From Maribacter polysiphoniae (GTDB taxonomy: Bacteria > Bacteroidota > Bacteroidia > Flavobacteriales > Flavobacteriaceae), in the NCBI RefSeq assembly GCF_003148665.1, contig NZ_QGGQ01000009.1:145470-209469 (forward strand): a stretch of 64,000 bases of DNA, written 5' to 3'. Below, piece by piece: positions 46,275 to 55,100 of the stretch; the first letter of the stretch is position 1; the number at the start of each line of letters is the position of its first letter. Made by a program: the position numbers and the translations under genes. Under the pieces are notes generated by a model. That model worked only from the letters and a program-made list of their open reading frames with translations, was not told where the DNA came from and did no database searches.

Positions 46275-46571
46275 TTATTCGGAAAGTTGGGCTATACAAT
46301 GGTCCAATTCCCTAATCAATGTATTTATTTTAAGCTTAGCTTCTGTTTTATTTGTATTACTGCCAAGCATCGAATTTGCAAGTTTAAGCGAATTATATTT
46401 CTGTTCCCATTCGGACACGGATTTTTCGGTTAAATCTTTTTGGTTTCTGATTGAAACCAATTCCTTTTCCAACGTTTTGTTCATCTGCTGCAACATCTCC
46501 AAATGATGTAACAACTTACTGATTTTGTTTTCCAGGGAATCAACAATTTTCACCAATTCACTCATATACAA
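46275..46571 (-). CDS. Small coiled-coil protein upstream of zapA
   Basis: 98 residues, almost entirely one heptad-type helix (LENKISKLLHHLEMLQQMNKT and onward). It has no signal peptide or membrane segment. A ZapB-like partner of ZapA is a natural guess from size, coiled coil and gene order, but homology to ZapB cannot be shown by eye. The third codon is also ATG (46565) and may be the true start. Its promoter box is 18 bases upstream. zapA follows after 12 bases. Confidence 0.75.
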   Translation of the reverse strand: MYMSELVKIVDSLENKISKLLHHLEMLQQMNKTLEKELVSIRNQKDLTEKSVSEWEQKYNSLKLANSMLGSNTNKTEAKLKINTLIRELDHCIAQLSE

Positions 46572-46589
46572 TACTCAATGCGTATTACA

Positions 46590-46597
46590 CAAAGTTA
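46590..46597 (-). promoter_or_regulatory. -7 promoter box TAACTTTG of the zapA operon
   Basis: Exact TAnnTTTG match on the minus strand, 18 bases before the coiled-coil gene. The remaining 239 bases to the divergent M23 gene show no other clear signal. Confidence 0.6.
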
Positions 46598-46836
46598 ACA
46601 TAGATATAAAGACTGGGCAATAGTTTTTCAAAATATTCTTTGGGTATAACATTAAATACTGATATTAAGTCCTCTAAAGCATAAAACAATCATAATTAGA
46701 TGCAGATTTTTTACGGTTCTAGGCGGTTAATTATATTCATCTGTTTAATTTTATCGCTTATTTGCGTTGACCTCTTATACTTTCTTAAAATAAAAGAAAG
46801 GTATTTGGGTTTACATAATAGCTACTAAAGAATACT

Positions 46837-48531
46837 ATGGGCAGAACATTTCTTATTTTTCTATTGATTTTATCCATGGGTGTATCGGCCCAAGTAACCA
46901 CTTATCCAAAAGAAGCCTTTAGATCTCCCTTGGACATTCCCTTGATCTTGGCAGGTACTTTTGGTGAATTGCGATCGAATCATTTTCATTCCGGAATCGA
47001 TATCAAGACACAACAAAGGGAAGGACTCCCCGTATATGCCATAGGCAATGGCACCATTACCCGTATAAAGGTCTCCTTATGGGGATATGGAAAAGTATTG
47101 TATGTAGCGCACCCAAACGGGTATACTTCGGTCTATGGCCATTTACAGAAATTCTCCCCCAAGATCGAGGAGTACATTAAAAAAATACAATACGCGAAGA
47201 AATCCTATGAGGTGGAAGTTTTCCCCGAGTACGGGGAAATAAAACTCGAAAAAGGTGAAATTATAGCCTATAGTGGCAATACGGGAGGTTCATCAGGACC
47301 CCATTTGCACTTCGAGATTAGAAGTAGCATATCTGAAAAACCAACAAATCCCCTATTATACGGTTATGAAGTTAGGGATGCCACCAACCCCACTGTGGTT
47401 GGACTTTATGGTTATCCCCTATCCGAAAATGCCCAATTAAACCAAAGTAACACAAAATCACAGATCAATTTTACCCGGCAAAAGGATGGTTCCTTTCTAG
47501 CCGATAAGGTAACCGCATTGGGCACCATAGGTTTTGGCTTCGTCGGTTTTGACCGCCAAGATCTGGCGGCCAATAAGAACGGGGTGTATTCAGTGCGACA
47601 GGTGGTCAACGGCCAAGTTTATAGCGATTATGATTTTGAATCCTTTTCCTTCTCAGAAACGCGCTACATCAACACCTTGATCGATTACGCCCATTTTGGC
47701 AAATACAGACAGCGGATACAAAAATGTTTTAAATCCCCCGGAAACCATTTGAGCATCTACAATAAATTGGTGAACGATGGAAAAATCGTGGTTAAGGAAG
47801 GGCTTTCATACACGGTGGAACTATTGATCTATGATTTGGAAGGCAATTTGACCAAATTGGTGATTCCTGTCGAGGGAAAAAACCAGCCGCTCAAAATTGA
47901 GGAGGAAACACCAAAAACCGATAACTATATCGTTGCCAAACGACCCAACAATTTTGATTTGGGAATAGCAAAGGTCTATTTCCCCGCCAATACCTTCTAT
48001 GAAGATTTCTATATCGATTTAAGAAAAGGGAGCGACACGGTAATGGTGCACAACAATCGGGTACCGGCCCATAGGAATTTCACCTTAACGTTTGATGTTT
48101 CAAAATATTCCGAGGCAGAGCGCAAACAACTCTTTATCGCACGATTGGACAAAAATTCTAAACCCAGTTACACATCCACCTATAAACGGGGCAATACATT
48201 TACAACAAGAACCCGTAATTTAGGCACGTACACCTTGGCAAGGGACACCGTACCCCCCACAATACGCACTAAGAATTTTAAGCATAAACAATGGTTGACC
48301 AACTATCACTATCTAAGCCTAACTATTGCTGACGACTTAAGCGGTATTGACACCTACTCCGCCACCCTGAACGGCGAGTGGATCTTAATGGAATACGAAC
48401 CAAAAAAGAATACCATTACCTATAATTTTGATGATCGGATATTGGATAAAAAACAATGTATCCTTAAAGTCAACGTAACGGATAATATAGGGAATACAAA
48501 TACATACGAGGTCACCTTTTATAGAAAATAA
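46837..48531 (+). CDS. M23 family metallopeptidase (LytM domain), periplasmic
   Basis: 564 residues with a signal peptide (TFLIFLLILSMGVSAQ). The M23 zinc domain (about 45-170) has HFHSGIDIK (His and Asp ligands), YTSVYGHLQ and GPHLHFEIR (HxH), a complete catalytic set. About 380 residues follow, rich in beta strands, with an Ig-like end (VTDNIGNTNTYEVTF). The family cuts peptidoglycan cross-links or acts in divisome and envelope control. The substrate is unknown. A TonB-dependent receptor gene begins 5 bases after its stop. Confidence 0.9.
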   Translation: MGRTFLIFLLILSMGVSAQVTTYPKEAFRSPLDIPLILAGTFGELRSNHFHSGIDIKTQQREGLPVYAIGNGTITRIKVSLWGYGKVLYVAHPNGYTSVYGHLQKFSPKIEEYIKKIQYAKKSYEVEVFPEYGEIKLEKGEIIAYSGNTGGSSGPHLHFEIRSSISEKPTNPLLYGYEVRDATNPTVVGLYGYPLSENAQLNQSNTKSQINFTRQKDGSFLADKVTALGTIGFGFVGFDRQDLAANKNGVYSVRQVVNGQVYSDYDFESFSFSETRYINTLIDYAHFGKYRQRIQKCFKSPGNHLSIYNKLVNDGKIVVKEGLSYTVELLIYDLEGNLTKLVIPVEGKNQPLKIEEETPKTDNYIVAKRPNNFDLGIAKVYFPANTFYEDFYIDLRKGSDTVMVHNNRVPAHRNFTLTFDVSKYSEAERKQLFIARLDKNSKPSYTSTYKRGNTFTTRTRNLGTYTLARDTVPPTIRTKNFKHKQWLTNYHYLSLTIADDLSGIDTYSATLNGEWILMEYEPKKNTITYNFDDRILDKKQCILKVNVTDNIGNTNTYEVTFYRK

Positions 48532-48536
48532 ATACT

Positions 48537-51002
48537 TTGAAGTGCCCTAAAATAGTTTTACTCATCTTTTTCCTATGTCTGTATACAAACATTAGGGCAC
48601 AAACAGCAACCCTTACGGGTATCGTATTCGATGAAAACAACAACCCTATATCCCAGGTAAATATCACTTCGACCATAGGTGGTACCACAACTGATGACAC
48701 TGGGTTTTATATTTTGCCCATTATTGCTGAAAAAGAAAACCGAATCACCTTTTCCCATTTAGGACATAGAAACATTGTTTTGGAACGATTGATCCTAAAC
48801 AGCAATGAAACCTTTGAATTCTACCCGGTGATGTTTACAGAAATCACCCAGATTGATGGGGTTACCGTTTCTGCAGAAGAAAGGAAGGTTCAAGGAATCA
48901 AGAGTATTTCCCCGGAAATGGCTCGACAAATTCCTGGGGCCAATGCTGGAGTTGAAAATATATTGAAACTATTACCCAGTGTTTCCTCGAACAATGAACT
49001 CAGTACACAATATTCAGTACGTGGGGGAAATTATGATGAAAATCTAGTCTATATCAACGAAATAGAAGTATACCGGCCTTTTTTGATCCGTGCCGCCCAA
49101 CAAGAAGGATTGAGTATTGTGAATAACGACCTTATCCGTAAAGTGGCGTTTTCCCCAGGGGGATTTCAAGCCAAATACGGAGATAAGCTTTCCTCGGTAT
49201 TGGACATCACCTATAAAAACCCGACCGGATTTGGCACCCAAATGGATGTAAGTCTTTTAGGGGCCAACTTGGCCATGGAAACAGTTTCCCAGAACAAAAA
49301 GCTTTCCAGTGTGACCGGAATAAGATACCGAAACAATAGCCTCTTCGTCAACAGCCAACAGACAAATTCCAATTTCAACCCGACATTCGCCGACATTCAA
49401 GGTTATCTTACCTATAGACTTTCGAACAAGCTACACGTTAACTTTTTTGGTAACCTTTCGATCAATGATTATCAAAACGAGCCTTTGGATAGGCAGACGA
49501 ATTTCGGAACCCTTTCTGCCCCCAAGGCACTTATCATAAATTATAGCGGCAGTGAGAATAACAGATATGCTACCGCCCTAGGTGCCGTTAAGGCCAATTA
49601 TTTCCTGAACGAAACGGTGACCCTGAAATTGATAGCCTCACTTTATCATACGACTGAGCGGGAATATTCCGATGTAAACGCGCGCTATGCCCTTGGAGAG
49701 GTGAATTCCGATTTGGGGAGTCCAACCGTGGGTGAACCCACTACTATCAGAGGTGTTGGTGGGCAATTCACAAGGGCCAGGAATGAATTGGATGCCCTGA
49801 TCTTTAATTTGGAACAACGGGGTAGTGCCTCGATAGGAAAAAGAAATTTACAATGGGGAATAAAATACACCCATGAAGATATTCGGGACCAATTACGGGA
49901 ATCCGTTTTTTTGGATTCCGCGGGGTTCTCCGTTCGCCCACCACTGCCCGAATACGGGAACAACCAACCTGAAGTTCCATTCGAAGATCCCTTAGTTGCC
50001 TATGAAGGTGTCTCTGCGAGAAATTTTGTGAAGACCAATAGGTTTTCCGCCTATTCCCAATTCAGTGAAAGCAAATCATTGCAGATCGGGGATATCTATT
50101 TCAATATCGGGGCAAGGGCCCATTATTGGCGGGTCAGCGGCAAAGATATTGACAAGGTCTCCCAAACGGTTTTTAGTCCCAGGGCCCAATTTGCCATTAA
50201 ACCAAGATGGGGGAAAGACATGCTTTTTAGGACTGCCATCGGGGTTTATCATCAACCCCCCTTCTATAGGGAATTAAGGGATGCTTCCGGAACGGTGAGA
50301 CCCAAGGTCAAAGCACAGAAATCAATACATTATGTATTGGGCCATGAATACAGTTTTCTGCTCTGGGAACGCCCTTTTAAACTGATAAGCGAAGCGTATT
50401 ACAAAACCTTGGACCATGTGAATCCGTACACCTTGAACGACGTTCGCATACGATATGCGGCCAACAATAATGCTGAAGCCTATGTGTACGGTGCCGAAAT
50501 GAGATTGAACGGGGCTTTTGTGCCCGGAACCGAATCCTGGGTGAGCGTGGGTTATATGACTACCAAGGAAAATATAGCGAATCAAGGGTATATTCCAAGG
50601 CCCACGGATCAACGCCTTAAATTGGGCATCCTTTTTCAGGATTACGTTCCTAACATTCCCAATTTAAAGATGTACCTTAATTTAGTGTATAACACGGGAG
50701 TACCAGGGGGATCCCCCAGTTATGCGGATCCTTATGTCTTTCAGAATAGATTAAGGGATTATAAGCGTGCTGATTTGGGAATTTCCCATATTTTTGTAGA
50801 CGCGGAAAAAAAATATCCAAAGAACCACTGGTTGCATCATTTCAAGGAGTTGAGTGTTGGTTTTGAGATTTTCAATCTTTTCAATAACCAAAACTCCATT
50901 ACCAATACGTGGATCAGGGATGTTGAAAGCAAAAATGAATTTGCGGTTCCCAATTATATGACAAGTCGTGTATTGAACCTACGACTCAAAATTCGGTTGT
51001 GA
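48537..51002 (+). CDS. TonB-dependent outer-membrane receptor
   Basis: 821 residues from TTG 48537, followed by a signal peptide (KIVLLIFFLCLYTNIRAQ). A carboxypeptidase-regulatory-like domain (about 22-100, ATLTGIVFDENNNPISQVNI) precedes a plug (NELSTQYSVRGGNYDENLVYI) and a beta-barrel. No SusD partner is present, and the barrel is smaller than SusC, so a vitamin, metal or peptide ligand is as likely as a glycan. The M23 gene is 5 bases upstream and a small exported protein gene follows. Confidence 0.9.
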   Translation: MKCPKIVLLIFFLCLYTNIRAQTATLTGIVFDENNNPISQVNITSTIGGTTTDDTGFYILPIIAEKENRITFSHLGHRNIVLERLILNSNETFEFYPVMFTEITQIDGVTVSAEERKVQGIKSISPEMARQIPGANAGVENILKLLPSVSSNNELSTQYSVRGGNYDENLVYINEIEVYRPFLIRAAQQEGLSIVNNDLIRKVAFSPGGFQAKYGDKLSSVLDITYKNPTGFGTQMDVSLLGANLAMETVSQNKKLSSVTGIRYRNNSLFVNSQQTNSNFNPTFADIQGYLTYRLSNKLHVNFFGNLSINDYQNEPLDRQTNFGTLSAPKALIINYSGSENNRYATALGAVKANYFLNETVTLKLIASLYHTTEREYSDVNARYALGEVNSDLGSPTVGEPTTIRGVGGQFTRARNELDALIFNLEQRGSASIGKRNLQWGIKYTHEDIRDQLRESVFLDSAGFSVRPPLPEYGNNQPEVPFEDPLVAYEGVSARNFVKTNRFSAYSQFSESKSLQIGDIYFNIGARAHYWRVSGKDIDKVSQTVFSPRAQFAIKPRWGKDMLFRTAIGVYHQPPFYRELRDASGTVRPKVKAQKSIHYVLGHEYSFLLWERPFKLISEAYYKTLDHVNPYTLNDVRIRYAANNNAEAYVYGAEMRLNGAFVPGTESWVSVGYMTTKENIANQGYIPRPTDQRLKLGILFQDYVPNIPNLKMYLNLVYNTGVPGGSPSYADPYVFQNRLRDYKRADLGISHIFVDAEKKYPKNHWLHHFKELSVGFEIFNLFNNQNSITNTWIRDVESKNEFAVPNYMTSRVLNLRLKIRL

Positions 51003-51032
51003 TCGTAATTGTCCCCGAAAAAAATATATGTG

Positions 51033-51692
51033 ATGAAAAAGTTATTAGTGTCAATGCTCCTTTTGGGTAGTTTTATGGTAAGTGCCCAAAAAAATATTTA
51101 TGAACATAAAAATTTTGACCGTCTGAGTCAAGACCATAAAATTTTGGCCATCATCCCCTTCTTAACCAATTTGGATTTGAAACATGATATGTCTAAAAGT
51201 GATTTGGAACACTTAAAGGAGAAAGAGGGATATGCCGTTCAAAATGCCTTGGAAACCTATTTTTCCAAACGAAAAAGCAAAAAGAAGTTTTCAGTGGAAT
51301 TCCAGAATACCAAAAACACCAACGCCATTTTGGCCCAAAACAATATCACCTATGAAGATATTGATGTTTATACGGTAAAGCAACTGAGCGAAATCTTAGG
51401 GGTAGATGGTATTATCAGTGGTAATATGGACCTTAACATCCTACTTTCAAACGGCGTGCCCACAGAATCCAGTTTTATGGATTATTTTCTTGGGGATTCC
51501 AATTATGGCCGAATAGGCATTAAGATAAGTGACGGCAATACCGGCAAGTTGCTTTGGAAATATGAGAAAAAAATAAATAAAAAAACTGGCAAGAATACCT
51601 ACGACCTTATTGACAGGATGATGAAATTGGCCACACGAAAATTCCCTTATGATCGTGAAAAGAAAAAAGGCAAAAACAAGAACAAAGGTTAA
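51033..51692 (+). CDS. Exported protein with CsgG/LpoB-like features, function unknown
   Basis: 219 residues from ATG 51033, giving a clean signal peptide (KKLLVSMLLLGSFMVSAQ); a longer TTG start at 51009 would displace it. The order KILAIIPF, then SEILGVDGIISGNM, then RIGIKISDGNTGKLLWKYEK recalls the CsgG/LpoB/DUF799 fold of periplasmic proteins, but similarity is only by eye. The C-terminus is a basic Lys-rich tail. It ends 4 bases inside the convergent cysteine desulfurase gene. Confidence 0.7.
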   Translation: MKKLLVSMLLLGSFMVSAQKNIYEHKNFDRLSQDHKILAIIPFLTNLDLKHDMSKSDLEHLKEKEGYAVQNALETYFSKRKSKKKFSVEFQNTKNTNAILAQNNITYEDIDVYTVKQLSEILGVDGIISGNMDLNILLSNGVPTESSFMDYFLGDSNYGRIGIKISDGNTGKLLWKYEKKINKKTGKNTYDLIDRMMKLATRKFPYDREKKKGKNKNKG

Positions 51693-52837
51693 GCCCCAAT
51701 AAGTTGCTTTAATACCGTTATCGTATAATCCAATTCCTCGGTGGTATTGTATGTTGAAAATGAGAATCTCAATGAGGTTCTTTTAGACCCTTCCCCTTTT
51801 TGCAATTGATTCAATACATGGGATCCCGCATCACTTCCTGATTGACATGCGCTACCTTTTGAACATGCGATGCCCTTCATATCCAAATTAAACAAAAGCA
51901 TTTTTGTTTTATCGTCGCTTATGGGCAATCCAACATTTACAAGCGTATAGGTACTTTCGTCCAGTGAACCCGAAAGTCCATTGAATACAACATCAGGGAT
52001 AACTTCCGTTAACCTAGCCATGAAATATTTTTTAAGCCCCTCGATATAAGCCCGTTCCTTGTCCAAATGTTCATAGGCCAGTTGAAACGCCTCCTCAAGT
52101 CCAACAATATTATGTACCGATTCGGTACCTGCCCTAAGTCCCCGCTCCTGTCCACCTCCCGAAATCAAAGGCTTAAGTCCCGAATTTTTTCGCACAAAGG
52201 CAAAACCCACACCTTTTGGCCCATGGAACTTATGGGCAGAGGCCGCCATAAAATCGATGGGTACCTTCGTCACATCCAATGCATAATGACCAATGGACTG
52301 TACCGTATCGGAATGGAACAAGGTAGAATTGGCCTTACACATTTCAGCAACCTCCCCAATCGGCAATAAATTACCGATCTCATTGTTTACGTGCATTAGA
52401 GTCACCAGTTTTTTGGTGTTATCTTCATGCAACAATTGTTCTAGATGTGGAAGTTGTGGCGTACCATTTTCATCCAAATCAACAAATTTCAAGGCGATAT
52501 TATATTCCTTGGCCAAATCCTGGGCGGTATGCAAAACGGCATGGTGTTCTATTCTTGAGGTAATGATCGTTTTAACGCCCAAATCACGCACAGCACTTTT
52601 AAGAATCATATTATCGGCCTCTGTACCACCCGAAGTAAAAATTATCTCCGAAGGATGTGCCTTCAATGTTTTGGCAATGATTTTCCGCGCACTTTCAATA
52701 GCGGTTTTCGACGTTCGCCCATAACTATAGGTAGATGAAGGATTACCGTAATAATCTGTCAACGCTTTTTGCATTCTTTCGATGACCCCCTTCCTGATCT
52801 GGGTAGTGGCCGCATTGTCTAGATAAACATTTTTCAT
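51689..52837 (-). CDS. Cysteine desulfurase, NifS/IscS family
   Basis: 382 residues; removes sulfur from cysteine through a persulfide for Fe-S clusters and tRNA thiolation. Motifs are YLDNAATTQ at the N-terminus, IIFTSGGTEADNMIL, IEHHAVLHTA, SAHKFHGPKGVGF with the PLP lysine, and the active-site loop IACSKGSACQSGS, whose Cys accepts the sulfur. No iscU or regulator is next to it, so the sulfur acceptor is unclear. A TATTTTTG promoter box lies 26 bases upstream. The 3' end overlaps the convergent gene by 4 bases. Confidence 0.94.
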   Translation of the reverse strand: MKNVYLDNAATTQIRKGVIERMQKALTDYYGNPSSTYSYGRTSKTAIESARKIIAKTLKAHPSEIIFTSGGTEADNMILKSAVRDLGVKTIITSRIEHHAVLHTAQDLAKEYNIALKFVDLDENGTPQLPHLEQLLHEDNTKKLVTLMHVNNEIGNLLPIGEVAEMCKANSTLFHSDTVQSIGHYALDVTKVPIDFMAASAHKFHGPKGVGFAFVRKNSGLKPLISGGGQERGLRAGTESVHNIVGLEEAFQLAYEHLDKERAYIEGLKKYFMARLTEVIPDVVFNGLSGSLDESTYTLVNVGLPISDDKTKMLLFNLDMKGIACSKGSACQSGSDAGSHVLNQLQKGEGSKRTSLRFSFSTYNTTEELDYTITVLKQLIGA

Positions 52838-52863
52838 GGGTAAGTGCTATAGTAAAAGCGGGT

Positions 52864-52871
52864 CAAAAATA
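52864..52871 (-). promoter_or_regulatory. -7 promoter box TATTTTTG of the cysteine desulfurase gene
   Basis: Exact TAnnTTTG match on the minus strand, 26 bases before the ATG at 52837. Confidence 0.6.
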
Positions 52872-52927
52872 ACCGAATAAAATGTAAAATCTATCCCAAA
52901 GAAGATAAACTTATTGTTTATTTCCTT

Positions 52928-52935
52928 TAAATTTG
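52928..52935 (+). promoter_or_regulatory. -7 promoter box TAAATTTG abutting the start codon
   Basis: Exact TAnnTTTG match ending only 4 bases before ATG 52940. A transcript from it would be leaderless or nearly so. Confidence 0.5.
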
Positions 52936-52939
52936 AAGC

Positions 52940-53446
52940 ATGAAGAACCTATTCGTTTTATGCATTTTGACCTTATCCCTATCCTGTGATGATGGTGATT
53001 TGCAAATAGAGACCATAGATTTCGACAGTGTTGACATCAGCACTTGTGAATCGACCGTGACAACATCGAGTACTATTTTCTTTAAAATAAGCGATGATGA
53101 AGCCTTGATTCTTGAATTGGAATCCGGAGTTCTCAAAAATGAGGTTTCCGAAACCTTCAGCAGTGCCATTCCCGGCAAATCGCAATTAACCTACAGAATA
53201 TTCTCGGATGATGTTGACAGTGATTATTTTTGTGATGACATACCAACCGCCACACCTACGGTTGTAGAAGAGATTGAAGCAGAGGATGGTGAGGTTTTAA
53301 TCACCACTACCTTGGCAGAGGGATCAACAGATACTTACGAACATACTTTGGAATTAAGCGGGATTACCTTTATCACTTCCACCGATCAAAGGATCACCGA
53401 CCTGCAGATCAGCGAATTTGGGGTAATCACTACCACTGCCAATTGA
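52940..53446 (+). CDS. Small lipoprotein of unknown function
   Basis: 168 residues with a lipoprotein signal (LFVLCILTLSLSC, Cys16), then an acidic Thr/Ser-rich domain of predicted beta strands with two further Cys (TCEST and YFCDD) that might form a disulfide. I do not recognise the family. It stands alone between divergent and convergent neighbours, and its stop is 6 bases from the convergent Smr gene. Confidence 0.75.
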   Translation: MKNLFVLCILTLSLSCDDGDLQIETIDFDSVDISTCESTVTTSSTIFFKISDDEALILELESGVLKNEVSETFSSAIPGKSQLTYRIFSDDVDSDYFCDDIPTATPTVVEEIEAEDGEVLITTTLAEGSTDTYEHTLELSGITFITSTDQRITDLQISEFGVITTTAN

Positions 53447-53452
53447 TTGTAA

Positions 53453-54001
53453 TCAAGTGTTCATATATATGTATACCTCGGTAGCCCCAAGGCCGTATTT
53501 CTGGTAATCGGCATCGTAATATTTTACATTTTCGTACCTTCCAAAGAGAAAATTAAGCTCTTCCTTTAAGATACCTTCGCCCACCCCATGGATGAAAACC
53601 ACTTTCTGTATGCGTTTTTTCATCGCAAACTCCAATTGTCGCTTGGCTGTTTCCATTTGTAAATTCAACATTTCATGGTTACTCATACCTTTGGATGACT
53701 TCACCAATTGGTTGATGTGTAGATCAACCTCCATTTTCGGGGCATTGCGTTCTTTAGGTTTTAATATTGTAGTTTTTCGTTTTTTGCCAATTTCCTTCTC
53801 AGCCTTGACTTTGGCCACCTCATAGTTGGTAACCCTGATATCATCGGTATTGGGTCTCTTAACCAATTCATTTTCGGTGAATTGCATTACGAAGCCATCA
53901 TCGGTTTCAATGGTGATTTCCTTTCCGGAAACGGATACGACCACCCCACTTAACATTTCGTCAAGGACCTCTACCCTATCACCTTCTTTAAAAAGCCGCA
54001 T
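53453..54001 (-). CDS. Smr-domain protein
   Basis: 182 residues. A small N-terminal beta-barrel-like domain (about 5-50, KEGDRVEVLDEMLSGVVVSV) is followed by a linker and a C-terminal Smr domain (about 90-180) with MEVDLHINQL and KVVFIHGVGEGILKEEL. The Smr fold, also found at the end of MutS2, binds or nicks branched DNA or cleaves RNA on ribosomes. It contains the HGxG motif. No MutS part is fused. A promoter box (TATTTTTG) is 17 bases upstream. Confidence 0.88.
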   Translation of the reverse strand: MRLFKEGDRVEVLDEMLSGVVVSVSGKEITIETDDGFVMQFTENELVKRPNTDDIRVTNYEVAKVKAEKEIGKKRKTTILKPKERNAPKMEVDLHINQLVKSSKGMSNHEMLNLQMETAKRQLEFAMKKRIQKVVFIHGVGEGILKEELNFLFGRYENVKYYDADYQKYGLGATEVYIYMNT

Positions 54002-54018
54002 AATTTTGTTTTGTACCC

Positions 54019-54026
54019 CAAAAATA
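54019..54026 (-). promoter_or_regulatory. -7 promoter box TATTTTTG of the Smr gene
   Basis: Exact TAnnTTTG match on the minus strand, 17 bases before the start. A near-match TTATTTTG on the plus strand (about 54030-54037) may serve the divergent DUF2752 gene. Confidence 0.55.
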
Positions 54027-54064
54027 ATGGTTATTTTGCCCTAAGAAATAAATTTAAAGTAAAA

Positions 54065-54364
54065 ATGCAATTGCCTTATTTCATGATTTCTTTGGATGAT
54101 TACATGCTTCCTTGTCTCAATAAGAAATTATTCGGCATCGAATGCCCAGGTTGCGGGGCCCAACGTGCTATTTCTTTCTTACTCAAAGGTGATTTTATCG
54201 ATGCCTTTACCATGTACCCTGCCATATTTACCATTATCCCCTTATTGGGTTTTTTATTGGTTGATAGTTTTTTTACGATTAAATATTCCAACAAGATCAT
54301 TATTACCTTAATGGTGTCAAGCGTCATATTGATTCTCGGCAACTATATCTTAAAATTTTTATAA
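54065..54364 (+). CDS. DUF2752 membrane protein
   Basis: 99 residues from ATG 54065. The hallmark CLNKKLFGIECPGCGAQRA is present, with the CPGCGxxRA core of DUF2752, followed by two hydrophobic segments (about 45-68 and 74-95). Function of the family is unknown. An upstream TTG (54011) would extend it into the divergent promoter region. Two CCC-motif membrane genes follow on the same strand after 16 bases and look co-transcribed. Confidence 0.87.
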   Translation: MQLPYFMISLDDYMLPCLNKKLFGIECPGCGAQRAISFLLKGDFIDAFTMYPAIFTIIPLLGFLLVDSFFTIKYSNKIIITLMVSSVILILGNYILKFL

Positions 54365-54380
54365 CCAAACCCTTTAAATT

Positions 54381-54704
54381 ATGGAACAACAAAAATTACC
54401 CAATGTTACAATAATCATAGTACTTTCAATTATTGGCTATCTCTGCTGCTGCTTTGCTGGGATACCAGGTATCTTATTTGGGGGGATTGCTTTTATGTTA
54501 GCCCTTAAAGATGAAAAAAAATATAAGGCAAGTCCAGAGGACTACTCCAATTACAGTCAACTTAAAACAGCAAAAATACTTGCTATTGTAGCCTTGGCCA
54601 TAGGTGTTTTATATTTTGCATATACCTTTTTCCAAATCTCCCAAATGGGTGGATGGGAAGGATACATGGAAAAAGTTCAGGAAATGAGCGAACAATGGCA
54701 GTAA
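54381..54704 (+). CDS. CCC-motif membrane protein (first copy)
   Basis: 107 residues with two membrane segments. The first contains IIGYLCCCFAGIPGILFGGIA, with three adjacent cysteines at the membrane face, followed by a loop KDEKKYKASPEDYSNYSQLKTAK and the second helix. This matches the small CCC-motif/DUF4190-like proteins of Flavobacteria. Function unknown. A related gene follows after 19 bases. Confidence 0.85.
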   Translation: MEQQKLPNVTIIIVLSIIGYLCCCFAGIPGILFGGIAFMLALKDEKKYKASPEDYSNYSQLKTAKILAIVALAIGVLYFAYTFFQISQMGGWEGYMEKVQEMSEQWQ

Positions 54705-54723
54705 ACCTACAACCCATTAAACA

Positions 54724-55047
54724 ATGAATATGAATAGAGAAACCTTACCAGACTCGGGCAATGCTTTGACTTTTGGTATATTATCAATTGTACTTACTAT
54801 ATTATGCTGTGGTCCCTTTGGGGGCATTTTCGGAATTATTGGCCTTTCAAAGGCGAAAAAGGCCGAGCGCATGTATAATGCAGAACCTGACAGGTTTTCT
54901 GGGATTGAGAATGTAAAAACCGGTAGGATACTATCTTACATAGGTATTGCCCTAGCGGCGATATTATTGGTTTTCACCATCCTCTATTTTGGGGTTATTG
55001 CCGCAATAATCGCTGGATCCGCATCTGGATCCGATTGGGCACTATAG
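54724..55047 (+). CDS. CCC-motif/DUF4190-like membrane protein (second copy)
   Basis: 107 residues, the same length and layout as the preceding gene: ILSIVLTILCCGPFGGIFGIIGLSKAKKAE (two stretches), a charged loop with a tyrosine and 'KTGRIL', then a second helix. It has only two cysteines (CC) where the first copy has three. Function unknown. A bidirectional terminator lies 15 bases after its stop. Confidence 0.83.
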   Translation: MNMNRETLPDSGNALTFGILSIVLTILCCGPFGGIFGIIGLSKAKKAERMYNAEPDRFSGIENVKTGRILSYIGIALAAILLVFTILYFGVIAAIIAGSASGSDWAL

Positions 55048-55062
55048 GCTTCAACGTGGAAT

Positions 55063-55100
55063 AAAAAATCCCCTGAACAAGTTGTTCAGGGGATTTTTTT
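55063..55100. terminator. Bidirectional terminator between the CCC-motif gene and rocD
   Basis: ATCCCCTGAACAA (55068-55080) pairs with TTGTTCAGGGGAT (55082-55094), with A- and T-runs on both sides. It overlaps the rocD stop codon by two bases. Confidence 0.9.
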
